Assembly (NCBI GenBank): GCA_910583895.1
Contig: CAJTYJ010000013.1
Coordinates: forward strand, 1 to 64,000
Direction: 5' to 3'
DNA length: 64,000 nt
Source of the DNA: an uncultured Lachnospiraceae bacterium
GTDB taxonomy: Bacteria > Bacillota > Clostridia > Lachnospirales > Lachnospiraceae
This document shows positions 43,020 to 52,429 of this stretch, piece after piece. Each line of letters opens with the position of its first letter. The stretch's first letter is position 1. The position numbers were made by a program, and so were the translations under genes. Below the pieces are notes generated by a model that worked only from the letters and a program-made list of their open reading frames with translations, searched no databases and had not been told where the DNA came from.

Positions 43020-43841
43020 TTAATCTCTCCACTTGGATTTTTTTGCACGTTTAATGGAACGGACGGTAAAGCCATCCGAAGAAGTGCCGGTATAGGCACA
43101 GATCGCCGCAGTGATTGCCGCCACCAGTTCTTTATCATCCACAAGATTTCCGCCTGCGTGGGTGCCTGCTGCCGGTTTCTGAGCCGGTTTTTTGGCCGGT
43201 CTTGGTTTGGGCGCCTGCTTTTCCTCCTGCTTGGGCGCACGGTTGCCCGGAATAAAGTTAAAACAGTAGATCACAAGGCTGATGAAGATCAGCACAATAA
43301 ACACTGTACCCATTCCAAGGATCGTGTTCATGCCTGCCTTTTTTAAGATCTCACCGGTGCTGTATTTGGGATCCAAAGTGGCGGATTCCACAACACCTCT
43401 CTTGTTGAAAACAAGGGAAAGACTCGCCTGTCTGTTGCCATAGGTCAGATTTGCCACGATGGTAGCTTCCTCTCCTTTTACTTCCATTGGTTCATACCCA
43501 TCGGTGGACTGATACGCTCCAAGTTCCTCTTTGGAACTCATATAACTCGCATATGCGGTCTTCAGAGACTCTGCACTGAAACAGCCATACAGATGTCCCA
43601 TGCTCCGATAGTACTCAATGGTATCTTCCAGAACGTCTGTATCGGCTTCCGAAATCATGGCCATCACGTCGTCTCCTGCCGTATTCCAGTCATCGACCAG
43701 GCCATCCGCCACTGACTGAAGATACTCTTCCGTCACAGGGAATTCCGTATCGGATGAAGCCGTACTGCCGCAGGCAGAAAGTCCCAGCACCGATACTGCA
43801 AGAACCAGCACCGCAAGGATTCTTTTTATATTTTGTCTCAT
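43020..43841 (-). CDS. OadG-family lipoprotein, gamma subunit with extracytoplasmic domain
   Basis: A 273-residue protein. A lipoprotein signal ends at LSACGS (Cys about residue 24). A ~140-residue extracytoplasmic domain follows (residues ~30-175), then a membrane helix (about 185-205, VFIVLIFISLVIYCFNF) and a Pro/Lys-rich cytosolic tail typical of OadG (KPRPAKKPAQKPAAG). Classic gamma subunits are only ~80 residues; the added outer domain is notable. Its frame also contains a GTG three codons earlier; I use ATG 43841 with GAGGTG upstream. Confidence 0.85.
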   Translation of the reverse strand: MRQNIKRILAVLVLAVSVLGLSACGSTASSDTEFPVTEEYLQSVADGLVDDWNTAGDDVMAMISEADTDVLEDTIEYYRSMGHLYGCFSAESLKTAYASYMSSKEELGAYQSTDGYEPMEVKGEEATIVANLTYGNRQASLSLVFNKRGVVESATLDPKYSTGEILKKAGMNTILGMGTVFIVLIFISLVIYCFNFIPGNRAPKQEEKQAPKPRPAKKPAQKPAAGTHAGGNLVDDKELVAAITAAICAYTGTSSDGFTVRSIKRAKKSKWRD

Positions 43842-43856
43842 ATGCTTCACCTCGTT

Positions 43857-45293
43857 CTAAATGGTTCCATGCTTTTTGTCCGGGCGGTCTTCCCTCTTCG
43901 TAAACAGCATCTCGAAAGCACCGATCACATACTTTCTGGTATCCTGTGCGTCAATCACTGTATCTACATAACCTCTCTTTGCCGCAGAAGCCACATGATT
44001 CTGAAGCTTGGAGTAATCATTTGCTTTTTCTTTCTGCGTGGCTGCGTCCGCATCTGCATACATAATCTTTGCCGCAAGCTTCGCATCCATCATGCCAATC
44101 TCCGCATTGGGCCATGCATAGACAAAATCTGCCCCAAGGCCTTTGCTGTTCATGGTCACATACGCACTGCCATAAGCTTTTCCGGTCACCACATTCACTT
44201 TCGGCACGGAAGCATCCGCAAACGCATAGGTAAGGGCTGCTGCTGCTTTCGCAATCTTCTTCTCGGTGCACTTAGACGCTTTAAAACCGGAAGCATTGGT
44301 GAGGGTCAGAATCGGAATGTTGAACGCATCACAGAACTTCACGAATTTTGCCGCCTTCTCGCAGCCTCTTGCAGACAGCTCCGGCAAAAATTCTTCCGCC
44401 TTGTTTCCTTCTTCATCATACCGTACTGTCCGGTTTGCCACCGCACCGACGGTCGTTCCGTTCAGCTTGATAAAACCGGTCACCATGTCTTTTGCATAAT
44501 CTGCTTTCGTCTCAAAGAAAATGCCGGAATCGGAAATCATCCGAAGGGCAAGCGCCGGATCTTGGGCAGAGACTTCCAGATCTGTGCAGACTCTGTTCAG
44601 ATCATCATCACAGTCCAGGTAAGACAGATCATCTTCATTGTTTGCCGGGAGCAGGGATACCAGTTCCCGGATCTGTGTGATCAGCTCATCTTCTTCTGCC
44701 GTCACATCCACGATCCCCGCTTCTTCGCTCTGGAACTTTGCAGATGCTGTATCACATCTGGATACCTCGTTTCCTTCCAGGGCATTGGGTGTATTTACAA
44801 ACAGCCTTGCTTTTTTAGTCTCCATAAAGGTGAAGTCGGACATTGCAGACGCCACTGCCATACCGCCGCCGCAGTTGCCGAACACTGCCGTGATCTGCGG
44901 AACCACACCTGATGCCATAGCCTGCTTCAGATACAGCTCACCAAAGGCATTCAGTGCATCGGAAGCCTCCTGAAGTCTCAGACCTGCACAGTCCACAAGC
45001 CCGATTACCGGAGCTCCCATCTTCATTGCCATATCATAGATTCTGGTGATCTTTCTGGCATGCATCTCGCCCATGGATCCTCCCAGTACGGAAACATCCT
45101 GACTGTACACATACACAAGACTGCCGTTTATGACTCCGTATCCTGTCATAACACCATCAGACGGCGTGTCCGTGTTGTTCATGTTGAAATCTGTCGCACG
45201 GGCCGTAACGGCAGCACCGATTTCAACAAAGCTGTTCTCGTCAAGCAGCGCTTTGATCCTGCTGCATGCCAAGCTCTGTGCCTTATTACTCAT
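43857..45293 (-). CDS. Acyl-CoA-type carboxyltransferase (MmdA/12S-like)
   Basis: A 478-residue crotonase-fold carboxyltransferase of the propionyl/methylmalonyl-CoA type. N-half markers include YSQDVSVLGGSMGEMHARKI and FGNCGGGMAVASA; the C-half has TNASGFKAS, GKAYGSAYVTM and YAWPNAEIGMM. It is the first gene of the operon, behind GGAGGAG. Operon content (12S-like, OadG, biotin carrier, OadB, 5S-like OadA) suggests a Na+-linked decarboxylase that can also transcarboxylate between an acyl-CoA and pyruvate. The exact CoA substrate is not readable. Confidence 0.88.
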   Translation of the reverse strand: MSNKAQSLACSRIKALLDENSFVEIGAAVTARATDFNMNNTDTPSDGVMTGYGVINGSLVYVYSQDVSVLGGSMGEMHARKITRIYDMAMKMGAPVIGLVDCAGLRLQEASDALNAFGELYLKQAMASGVVPQITAVFGNCGGGMAVASAMSDFTFMETKKARLFVNTPNALEGNEVSRCDTASAKFQSEEAGIVDVTAEEDELITQIRELVSLLPANNEDDLSYLDCDDDLNRVCTDLEVSAQDPALALRMISDSGIFFETKADYAKDMVTGFIKLNGTTVGAVANRTVRYDEEGNKAEEFLPELSARGCEKAAKFVKFCDAFNIPILTLTNASGFKASKCTEKKIAKAAAALTYAFADASVPKVNVVTGKAYGSAYVTMNSKGLGADFVYAWPNAEIGMMDAKLAAKIMYADADAATQKEKANDYSKLQNHVASAAKRGYVDTVIDAQDTRKYVIGAFEMLFTKREDRPDKKHGTI

Positions 45294-45569
45294 ATTTACT
45301 CCTCCATTATATTGTTATTTAAGTTTACCCAAGGTCTGCCGAGTCTAATTGTAACAATACTGTTTCCTTTTTTCAAGTCATTTTTTTATTTCCATAGCTT
45401 TCACATGACAATTTTCATTCCTTTCCACCCCCGGGCTGCAGAAGGAGCAGCAATCCCTTTTTCCTATGCTTCTAAAAATCTTAACACAAAATTGGCATTT
45501 TATCTATTTCCCTTTGGAATGATATGGATTATAATTTCTTTAAAACGAAAAATATCAGGAGGAACATTC

Positions 45570-47504
45570 ATGTCCAGTTCAGAATATGCAAAAGCCCGAA
45601 AAAAAGCGCAAAAAGTGTACCGTACCCATCTGTTAAAAGGTACCTACCCCTATCTTCAGGCTCTTGACGATCTGGTCTCCTTCGCGGAGATCTCTTCCGA
45701 AGTGGAGCTTGGGCTGGTGGAAATTCCTTTGGAATCCATCGTCGGCACAAGAACCGCCGGCAGAAAACAGGCTTTTGCCAGCAACTTTATGCCGCTTCTG
45801 GAAGAAACCAGTGAGTTCGCCCGCAAGTGGACGGCTCTGTACAAAGCGCATATCGAAGAAGGCATCCGTGATCCCATCACCGCTGTGGAGTTTATGAACC
45901 GCTTTTACGTCATCGAGGGCAATAAACGAGTCAGTGTCTTAAAATATGTAGAAGCCGTCAGTATTCAGGCCAACGTGACCCGTCTGGTTCCCCGCCGGAC
46001 AGATTCTTTAGAAAACCGGATCTATTTTGAGTTTCTTGATTTTTACCGGACGACGTCCATCAACTATCTGACTTTCAGCCAGGAAGGCTGTTATGCGAAG
46101 CTGCTTTCCCTTCTTGGCAAAGGACCGGAAGAACCCTGGAGCGATGAGGAGAAGATGGATTTTCACTCTTCCTATATTCACTTTCTGGACGTATACGAGG
46201 CAAAAGGCGGAAAAAGTCTCTCTCTCACGCCCGGGGATGCCTTTTTAACCTATCTGGAAATCTATGGCTATCAGGATCTGCTGAAAAAATCTTACCGGGA
46301 ACTGCGGGAAGAGCTGCCTGCCATCTGGAAAGATTTCCAGATTTACCCGGCCAAGAGAAGTGTGGAACTTGTGATGGCTCCGGAAAAAGAATCGGAAGAA
46401 AAGACGTTAAAAACCAGGATCCTTCCTTCTGCCGGATCTCCCCTTAAGATCGCATTCATCCATGACCGCACCCCCGAGGAGTCCAGCTGGACTTACGGTC
46501 ATGAGCTGGGACGGCATTATCTGGAAGATGCCCTGGCCGGAAAGGTAAGCACCTCTTTTTATCTTGCAGGAGGCAGTCCCGAGGAGGGAAGCGAGATCAT
46601 TAAAAAATCCATTGAAGACGGCTGCACGGTCGTCTTTACCACCAGCCCCAAGCTTTTGAATGCCAGTGTCAAGACCGCTTTGAAATACCCTGCCACCCGG
46701 ATTCTGAACTGTTCCTTGAACTCCAGTTTCGGACATCTGCGCACTTACTACGGAAGGATGTATGAGGCAAAATACCTCACCGGTATTCTGGCAGGCATTT
46801 TAAGCCCGGAACCTTCCATCGGATACATTTCCGATTATCCGATCTACGGCTCCACTGCCAGCATCAATGCTTTCGCTCTGGGCGTAAAGGCAGTAAATCC
46901 TCAGGCCCGGGTCTATCTGGAATGGTCCTGCATCAAAGACCATCAGTTTGAACAAAAATTCCGTGACCTTCGCATTTCTCATGTGTCGGGTCAGGATCTT
47001 TTGACGCCTTCCCATGGTTCCAGACAATTTGGACTGTATGATATAAGGGATGGTCATATCACCAACATTGCCATGCCGGTGTGCCACTGGGGAAAATTCT
47101 ATGAACGCATCGTCACCAGCATCTTAAACGGCGTCTGGAAAAAAGGTCTGGCTCAGAGCAAAGACAAATCCATCAACTATTTCTGGGGACTCTCCTCCGG
47201 AATGATCGATGTCATCTGCTCCAAACACGTTCCGGCCGCCACGGTATCCCTTCTGGAACGGATCAAGCAGGACATCAGCCTGGGACAGTTTCATCCTTTC
47301 TCCTGTGAGATCCGCTCTCAGGATGGAACCCTTCAGAATGCCGACCATATGATCATGCCTCCGGAACAGATCGGTTCCATGGACTGGCTGGCAGACAACA
47401 TTGAAGGTGCTTTCCCTGCCTTTTCTTCCATGACAGAGGAGGCAAAACGAATCGTCCGGCTGCAGGGCGTCGGAAAATATCAGGAGTCAAACGAAGCACT
47501 ATGA
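45570..47504 (+). CDS. Cytosolic BMP-fold protein with ParB-like N-terminal segment
   Basis: A 644-residue protein. Residues ~290-600 are a BMP/PnrA substrate-binding fold (KIAFIHDRTPEESSWTYGHE, the segment RMYEAKYLTGILAGIL, then GYISDYPIYGSTASINAF). BMP proteins are normally secreted lipoproteins that bind nucleosides, but this one has no signal peptide. The N-terminal ~290 residues are a separate region with YVIEGNKRVSVLKYV (about 112-126), which resembles the ParB/sulfiredoxin-like GNKR box. The start is ATG 45570 with AGGAGG; the longer frame upstream is spurious. It overlaps the next gene by 4 bases. Confidence 0.75.
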   Translation: MSSSEYAKARKKAQKVYRTHLLKGTYPYLQALDDLVSFAEISSEVELGLVEIPLESIVGTRTAGRKQAFASNFMPLLEETSEFARKWTALYKAHIEEGIRDPITAVEFMNRFYVIEGNKRVSVLKYVEAVSIQANVTRLVPRRTDSLENRIYFEFLDFYRTTSINYLTFSQEGCYAKLLSLLGKGPEEPWSDEEKMDFHSSYIHFLDVYEAKGGKSLSLTPGDAFLTYLEIYGYQDLLKKSYRELREELPAIWKDFQIYPAKRSVELVMAPEKESEEKTLKTRILPSAGSPLKIAFIHDRTPEESSWTYGHELGRHYLEDALAGKVSTSFYLAGGSPEEGSEIIKKSIEDGCTVVFTTSPKLLNASVKTALKYPATRILNCSLNSSFGHLRTYYGRMYEAKYLTGILAGILSPEPSIGYISDYPIYGSTASINAFALGVKAVNPQARVYLEWSCIKDHQFEQKFRDLRISHVSGQDLLTPSHGSRQFGLYDIRDGHITNIAMPVCHWGKFYERIVTSILNGVWKKGLAQSKDKSINYFWGLSSGMIDVICSKHVPAATVSLLERIKQDISLGQFHPFSCEIRSQDGTLQNADHMIMPPEQIGSMDWLADNIEGAFPAFSSMTEEAKRIVRLQGVGKYQESNEAL

Positions 47505-48091
47505 AAATACTGGTACTCGCAGACAAGGAATCCCTGTACCTGTGGGATTTCTTTGAAAAAAGCAAACTTGAGGGGATCGACCTGATCCTCTCCTGCGGGG
47601 ATCTGCATCCCCACTATCTGTCTTTCCTCGCCACCTTTTTCCAGGGCCCCATCCTGTATGTGCGCGGAAATCACGATGACTGTTATGAACAGACACCGCC
47701 GGACGGTTGTATCTGCATCGACGGAAAAGTCTATGAGCATGAAGGCGTGCGAATCCTGGGGCTTGGGGGTTCCATGCGTTATAAAACCGGCAAAAATCAG
47801 TACACAGACCGGGAGATGTACCGGCGGATCCGAAAGCTTTCCTTTTCCCTGTGGAGAAAGAAAGGCTTTGACATCCTTCTGACCCACTCCCCGGCCTGGC
47901 AGCTGGGGGACGGCACGGATCTGCCCCACACCGGCTTTAAAGCGTTCCGGTATCTGCTGGACAAATATGCCCCCCGTTACTTTATCCACGGACATATCCA
48001 TCTGTGCTACGGAGCCGGGATCAAGAGAAGTTATACTTACCAGTCCACCACCATAGTCAATGCCTACGAACGCTACCTCATCGAACTGTGA
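47501..48091 (+). CDS. Metallophosphoesterase
   Basis: A 196-residue calcineurin-like phosphoesterase. Metal motifs run in order: VLADKES (an altered first motif lacking the usual DxH), LSCGDLHPHYL, VRGNHDDC, LTHSPAW and IHGHIHLCYG. It overlaps the BMP-fold gene by ATGA, so they are translationally coupled, and it ends 14 bases inside the convergent carboxypeptidase gene. The substrate is unknown. The lack of a DxH motif could change metal use. Confidence 0.82.
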   Translation: MKILVLADKESLYLWDFFEKSKLEGIDLILSCGDLHPHYLSFLATFFQGPILYVRGNHDDCYEQTPPDGCICIDGKVYEHEGVRILGLGGSMRYKTGKNQYTDREMYRRIRKLSFSLWRKKGFDILLTHSPAWQLGDGTDLPHTGFKAFRYLLDKYAPRYFIHGHIHLCYGAGIKRSYTYQSTTIVNAYERYLIEL

Positions 48092-49241
48092 TCCATCGTT
48101 CAATGATCTGCCTAAGGCACCAGGGATAATCAATCACCGGAGAATCTTCTTCTATATAGATCGGATACAGGTCAAAAACCTCTCCGTTCAGGTAGTAGAC
48201 CACGGTTCCCACGATCTCTCCTTTCTCCACTGGTGCCTTCAGCCGGTCCGGCATCAGCACATCCATATGAAATGCGTCTTCCTCTTTCAGAAGAAGTTCT
48301 CTGCTTTTCACATCTGCCGCCGCTTTTACCGTCTCCACCTGTCCGTTCTCTACCGGAAGGGGATTGAGCGCTACCACATCTTCTCCCACCGTTTCTCTGT
48401 GAAAATTTTCAATGCCGTAATTCATCAGTTTTTTCGTGTCAGACCACTTCCAGGTCTTGTGATTCGGCCATCCGCAGGCAAGCACCACAGCCACAAACCG
48501 CTTTCCTCCCCGTTCCAGTGCCCCTACATAGCAGTAGCCGGCATCGTTGGTAAATCCGGTCTTGCCGGTCAGTGCGCCCTCCATCATATTCAGAAACGCA
48601 TTTTTGTTATTGACGGTAAAGCTTCTGGTTCCTTCCAGATCCGAAAAGGACCAGGAAGGTTCTCTGGTGATTGTTAAAAATTCATCATTCTGCATACAGC
48701 AGCGCATGATTCGCGCCAGATCTCTTGCCGTAGTCGAGTGAACTCCGTATGCATCCTGGGCATCCAGCCCGTTGGGGGTGATAAAATACGTCTGGTAGCA
48801 TCCAAGATCTCTCGCTTTCTGATTCATCATGGCGGCAAAGTTCTCCACGCTTCCTCCCACATGTTCCGCGATGGCCACCGCTGTGTCGTTATGGGATTCC
48901 AGCATCAGTGAATAACACAGATCCCGAAGCCGGTAGCGCTCGCCTTCCCGAATGTTCAGCTGGACATCCGGCATGGAAGCCGCATAGGCAGACACGGTCA
49001 CCTCTCCTTCCAGATCCGCATTCTGAAGGGTAACCAGAAGAGTCATAATCTTTGTGGTACTGGCCATGGGCATCTGCTGCTCTGCATTTTTTTCAAAAAG
49101 AATACGCCCGGTATCTGCATCCATAAGCACTGCAGACTGGGCGTATAAATCCGTCGGCTCCCCTTCTGCCTGTACGGCTGCACTTCCAAGAAACAGCACT
49201 GACAAAAGAATGACCAGAATATTTTTCACATATGTTTTCAT
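48078..49241 (-). CDS. D-alanyl-D-alanine carboxypeptidase (DacF-like)
   Basis: A 387-residue serine-type low-molecular-weight PBP. A signal peptide covers about residues 1-25 (ILVILLSVLFLGSAAVQAEG). Catalytic motifs are ASTTK (about 61-65), ESHND (SxN type) and GKTG. A C-terminal beta domain and a short amphipathic end (CLRQIIERWITVR) suggest membrane association. It trims pentapeptides in peptidoglycan. I use ATG 49241 with AGGTGG upstream; the longer frame to 49313 has no good site. Confidence 0.93.
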   Translation of the reverse strand: MKTYVKNILVILLSVLFLGSAAVQAEGEPTDLYAQSAVLMDADTGRILFEKNAEQQMPMASTTKIMTLLVTLQNADLEGEVTVSAYAASMPDVQLNIREGERYRLRDLCYSLMLESHNDTAVAIAEHVGGSVENFAAMMNQKARDLGCYQTYFITPNGLDAQDAYGVHSTTARDLARIMRCCMQNDEFLTITREPSWSFSDLEGTRSFTVNNKNAFLNMMEGALTGKTGFTNDAGYCYVGALERGGKRFVAVVLACGWPNHKTWKWSDTKKLMNYGIENFHRETVGEDVVALNPLPVENGQVETVKAAADVKSRELLLKEEDAFHMDVLMPDRLKAPVEKGEIVGTVVYYLNGEVFDLYPIYIEEDSPVIDYPWCLRQIIERWITVR

Positions 49242-49337
49242 TGTCCACCTGCATATGGTCCTTTGTTCAATGTATGCAGGTATATGGCTGTTCAGTACCT
49301 TCACCGTCCCCATGAAGACTGAAGCCCGCCAAGGCCT

Positions 49338-49907
49338 TTACAGGTCCAGTTTTAACTGCACTTCCTGCTCTGCCTGGCTTTTCATCTCCTCCACCAGATC
49401 CGGGCCGATGGAAGGAAGCTCTTCTGTGGAGCGCACACCGAAATTGCGCAGAAATTCTTCCGTGGTACCAAACAGAATCGGACGTCCCGGAGCATCCAGC
49501 CGCCCTGCTTCACCTACCAGACCATATTCTACCAGACGGTTCAGGGCATGATCGGAGTTGACTCCCCGGATCTTCTCCACTTCCTGCCTGGTCACCGGCT
49601 GCTTGTAGGCAACAATGGAGAGCACTTCCAGCTGTACATCCGTCAGTACATATTTTTTTGGCTGTTTCGCCACCTTGATCAGTGCCTCGTAGTATTCCCT
49701 GCGGGTTGTCAGCTGAAAGGAATCCTGAAGCTCGATGATCTCCATACCGCCTTCTTTTTTGTTGTACCAGTCCATCATCTGATGGATGATTTTTCGGGTC
49801 GTCTCTTTGTCGTGTCCGATGGCAACCGAAAGTTTCTCAATCTCCACCGCGTCCCCCATGGCAAAAAGCACAGCCTCAATGGTCGCTTCTATCTTTTCCC
49901 GTTCCAA
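49338..49907 (-). CDS. scpB: Segregation and condensation protein ScpB
   Basis: A 189-residue kleisin-associated winged-helix protein of the SMC-ScpAB condensin. Key segments are IEATIEAVLFAMGDAV, VLSIVAYKQPVTRQEVEKIRG and GRPILFGTTEEFLRNFG. No ATG suits. Two TTG codons are possible, 49928 and 49907; I choose 49907 because AAGGAG lies 7 bases upstream. It directly follows scpA, as in most Firmicutes. Confidence 0.93.
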   Translation of the reverse strand: MEREKIEATIEAVLFAMGDAVEIEKLSVAIGHDKETTRKIIHQMMDWYNKKEGGMEIIELQDSFQLTTRREYYEALIKVAKQPKKYVLTDVQLEVLSIVAYKQPVTRQEVEKIRGVNSDHALNRLVEYGLVGEAGRLDAPGRPILFGTTEEFLRNFGVRSTEELPSIGPDLVEEMKSQAEQEVQLKLDL

Positions 49908-49935
49908 AACCGTCTCCTTGTCTGTCAAAAGTCTG

Positions 49936-50679
49936 TCACAGCTGCGCTGTAATCAAGATGTCATCAAAAGGATGTTCCTGCACCACAGACAGCTCTCCTG
50001 TCTTCATCAATTCCAGTATGGCAAGAAATGTGACAATCAGCTGAATCCGGCCCTTCTGTCCCTCCAGCAGCGCTGAGAAGCGAAACTGCTGATTTGCAGC
50101 CGCATATTCCCGGACCCGGACCATCTTCTCATCCAGGCTGACCTCCTCTTGTTCAATCCTTCCGAATTTGCTCCGAATCGGATCGATCTTCTCGGTCTGC
50201 CGGCGCATAATGGACTGAAAGATCTGATTCAGCCGGATCAGTGACAGATCTCCTACCAGTTCCCCAAGGTCCACCGGGGTCTCATACTTTGCCACTTCCT
50301 CTGGAATTGTGGGCCCTTTGTACAAAGACTTTCCAGACAGAGACAGCCGGTCTCTCAGTTCATAAGACATATACTTGTACATCTTATATTCCAATAACTT
50401 TTGCACCAGCTCTTCCCGCGGATCGATCTCCTCACCGTCCTCGTCCACTTCTGCCGGAAGGAGCATCCTGGCCTTGATCTCCAAAAGAGTCGCCGCCATG
50501 ACCAGAAATTCACTCATCACATTCAGATCCTGCTCCTTCATGGAAGTTAAGTATTCCATATACTGTGCGGTGATCTCCACAATCGGAATATCAAAAATAT
50601 TGAATTTATTGATATCAAGCAGATGAAGCAGAAGATCCAGCGGACCTTCAAAACTCTCGATCTTCACGGACAGCGCCAT
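49936..50679 (-). CDS. scpA: Segregation and condensation protein ScpA
   Basis: A 247-residue kleisin that bridges the SMC heads. The N-terminus SVKIESFEGPLDLLLHLLDI and the following LEIKARMLLPAE are diagnostic, and a C-terminal winged-helix segment (LIVTFLAILELMKTGELSVV) is present. I start at ATG 50679 with CAGGTGG upstream. Its start lies within the end of the upstream phosphoesterase gene, suggesting coupling. Confidence 0.93.
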   Translation of the reverse strand: MALSVKIESFEGPLDLLLHLLDINKFNIFDIPIVEITAQYMEYLTSMKEQDLNVMSEFLVMAATLLEIKARMLLPAEVDEDGEEIDPREELVQKLLEYKMYKYMSYELRDRLSLSGKSLYKGPTIPEEVAKYETPVDLGELVGDLSLIRLNQIFQSIMRRQTEKIDPIRSKFGRIEQEEVSLDEKMVRVREYAAANQQFRFSALLEGQKGRIQLIVTFLAILELMKTGELSVVQEHPFDDILITAQL

Positions 50680-51493
50680 GTTCTTCACCACCTGTTCCTT
50701 TTATCCTGATCCCGATCAGCCAGGGGGGATTCCCGATCCGGACGGGCACCGTATGTTCCCCAAGCCCCGGGCTTACTACCATGTATTTTCCATCCTTCTG
50801 GTACAGTCCCCGGTCATATTTTGGAAAAAGCTTTGCCTGAGGCGTGATCAGACCGCCGATGACCGGAAGCCTGATCAGACCGCCGTGAAGATGGCCGGAC
50901 AGCGTAAGATCCGCTCCCCACCCGGCATACTGCGGAAAATAAACCGGATTGTGAGCCAGCAAAATATGGAATGCTTCCCCTGCAGGCCTGCCAAAAATCC
51001 GTTTCAAATCCGTTCCATCGTAAGGAATCCGGCAAAATTTCTTATAATACCGAAGCGGCATCTCATAACCATGAACCATAACCTTTGTAGAACCAAAGGA
51101 AACGCTGACGGTCTCATTTTCCGGTACCTTTATCCCCAGCTCTCTCAACCGCCTGACATAAGACTGGTACTGTTCCCGGCAGATTCCCGGGGTCGACCGC
51201 ATCCGCACTTCATGATTGCCGTTTCCCGCCACCACAAGCGTCCGACGCCCGGCAAGCCCCTCAAAAAGCGTGATCGCATCGCAAATCCCTGCCTCTTCGT
51301 GTCCCAGTATCATATCCCCGGCGCACAGGATCAGATCCGGCTGCAGCGCATCCACTGCCTCTAAAAGCATCTGCTGCTTTTCTCCCCACAGCCGGTTGTG
51401 CAGATCCGCCATCAAGGCAATACAAAGTGGAGGTTCTTCTTTTTTTCGTTTTTTTGTCCGGATCTCACAGGTCCAGGTCTTAAAATGTACCAT
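50648..51493 (-). CDS. Metallophosphoesterase (YkuE-like)
   Basis: A 281-residue calcineurin-like phosphoesterase. Motifs are ALMADLHN (first metal site), LCAGDMILG, VAGNGNHEVR (a two-residue variant around GNHE), LLAHNPVYF and SGHLHGGLIRLP. The last segment and GLYQKDGKYMVVSPGLGEH match YkuE-type enzymes, which are often exported, yet no signal or anchor is seen here. It precedes and overlaps scpA by 32 bases. Confidence 0.85.
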   Translation of the reverse strand: MVHFKTWTCEIRTKKRKKEEPPLCIALMADLHNRLWGEKQQMLLEAVDALQPDLILCAGDMILGHEEAGICDAITLFEGLAGRRTLVVAGNGNHEVRMRSTPGICREQYQSYVRRLRELGIKVPENETVSVSFGSTKVMVHGYEMPLRYYKKFCRIPYDGTDLKRIFGRPAGEAFHILLAHNPVYFPQYAGWGADLTLSGHLHGGLIRLPVIGGLITPQAKLFPKYDRGLYQKDGKYMVVSPGLGEHTVPVRIGNPPWLIGIRIKGTGGEEHGAVREDREF

Positions 51494-51616
51494 GTTGTCT
51501 TCCTTCTATATTCAATGCCTTCCACCCAAGTCCTGCCAAAACCGCCAGAACTGTATTTTGCGGCAGACAGACTGCCTGCCTATCATAACATAAGTATCTG
51601 CCCTCCTGCAATTCCT

Positions 51617-52402
51617 TTACAGTAAAAAAATATGAAAAACGTTGCAGATGTAATCTCCATAGCCTGCCTTTTCCACACTCCCCGCTGTCAGAATCGGAGA
51701 TTCTCCCACTTCCTGACCATTCAGGATATAGGCAACTCTCCCCACAGTCGTTCCTTCCTCCACCGGAGCGTCCAGCGATTCCGGAAGTTCTAAGGAACGC
51801 TTCATATCGGACAGACTGCTCCCGTCTGTAGACACGTAGGAAAAATCACCCGCGTATTTTAAGGCTACCTGATCCTGTACCCCGCCGGTCACCGGAAGGT
51901 CGGTAAGAGCCACCCTGTTTTCATCCTTATACAGACTGCAGCAGGCAAATCCGCTGTTCAGGAGGGTCACCGCATCCTGAAAACGGCTTTTGCTGTCCGC
52001 TCCTCCCATGATTACCGCCACCAGTTCGATATCATCTTTTTTGGCGCTGGCAGAGACACAAAAGCCCGCTACGCTGGTATATCCGGTCTTAAGTCCGGTC
52101 GCATATTCGTACTGCCTGATCAGTTTGTTTGTATTGGTCAGTCCGAATTCAAAGCTCCCTCTTGCCGTCGTATGTATGATGTTTTCCATCCAGATGGTAC
52201 AATATTCATGAATCTGGGGATGGTTTAGCAAAAGTTCTCTGGACATGAGCGCCACATCTTTTGCCGTGGTCAGATGTTCGTCATCATCCAGCCCGCAGCA
52301 GTTGACAAAATGCGTGTTCTCCATCCCAAGTTCCGCCGCCCGCTCATTCATCCGTTTGACAAAATCCCCTTCGCTGCCGTAGATGTGTTCTGCCATGGCC
52401 AC
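51617..52402 (-). pseudogene. D-alanyl-D-alanine carboxypeptidase, 5' part removed by element insertion
   Basis: The remaining 261 codons match the C-terminal two thirds of a DacA/DacF enzyme, with LKTGYTSVAGFCVSASA carrying the KTG motif and a full C-terminal beta domain. The signal peptide, SxxK and SxN motifs are absent. The frame stays homologous up to about A-T-C-V-A-M-A-E-H, where sequence of the integrated element begins. The ATG at 52402 is an internal codon without a ribosome site. The 5' half should lie at the other end of the element, beyond the window. Confidence 0.88.
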
Positions 52403-52429
52403 ACATGTAGCGTATATGTATAGTAGACA
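52403..52429. other. Attachment-site junction between dac gene and integrated element
   Basis: Between the truncated dac frame and the recombinase stop codon are 27 bases. Homology to the carboxypeptidase seems to run to about 52417, so the crossover core should lie within roughly 52405-52429. The exact dinucleotide cannot be fixed without the other junction. Confidence 0.6.

Noticed and set aside
45060..45569. N-terminal extension of the BMP-fold gene frame
   Set aside because: It overlaps the start of the carboxyltransferase gene on the other strand and has no homology; AGGAGG precedes the ATG at 45570.
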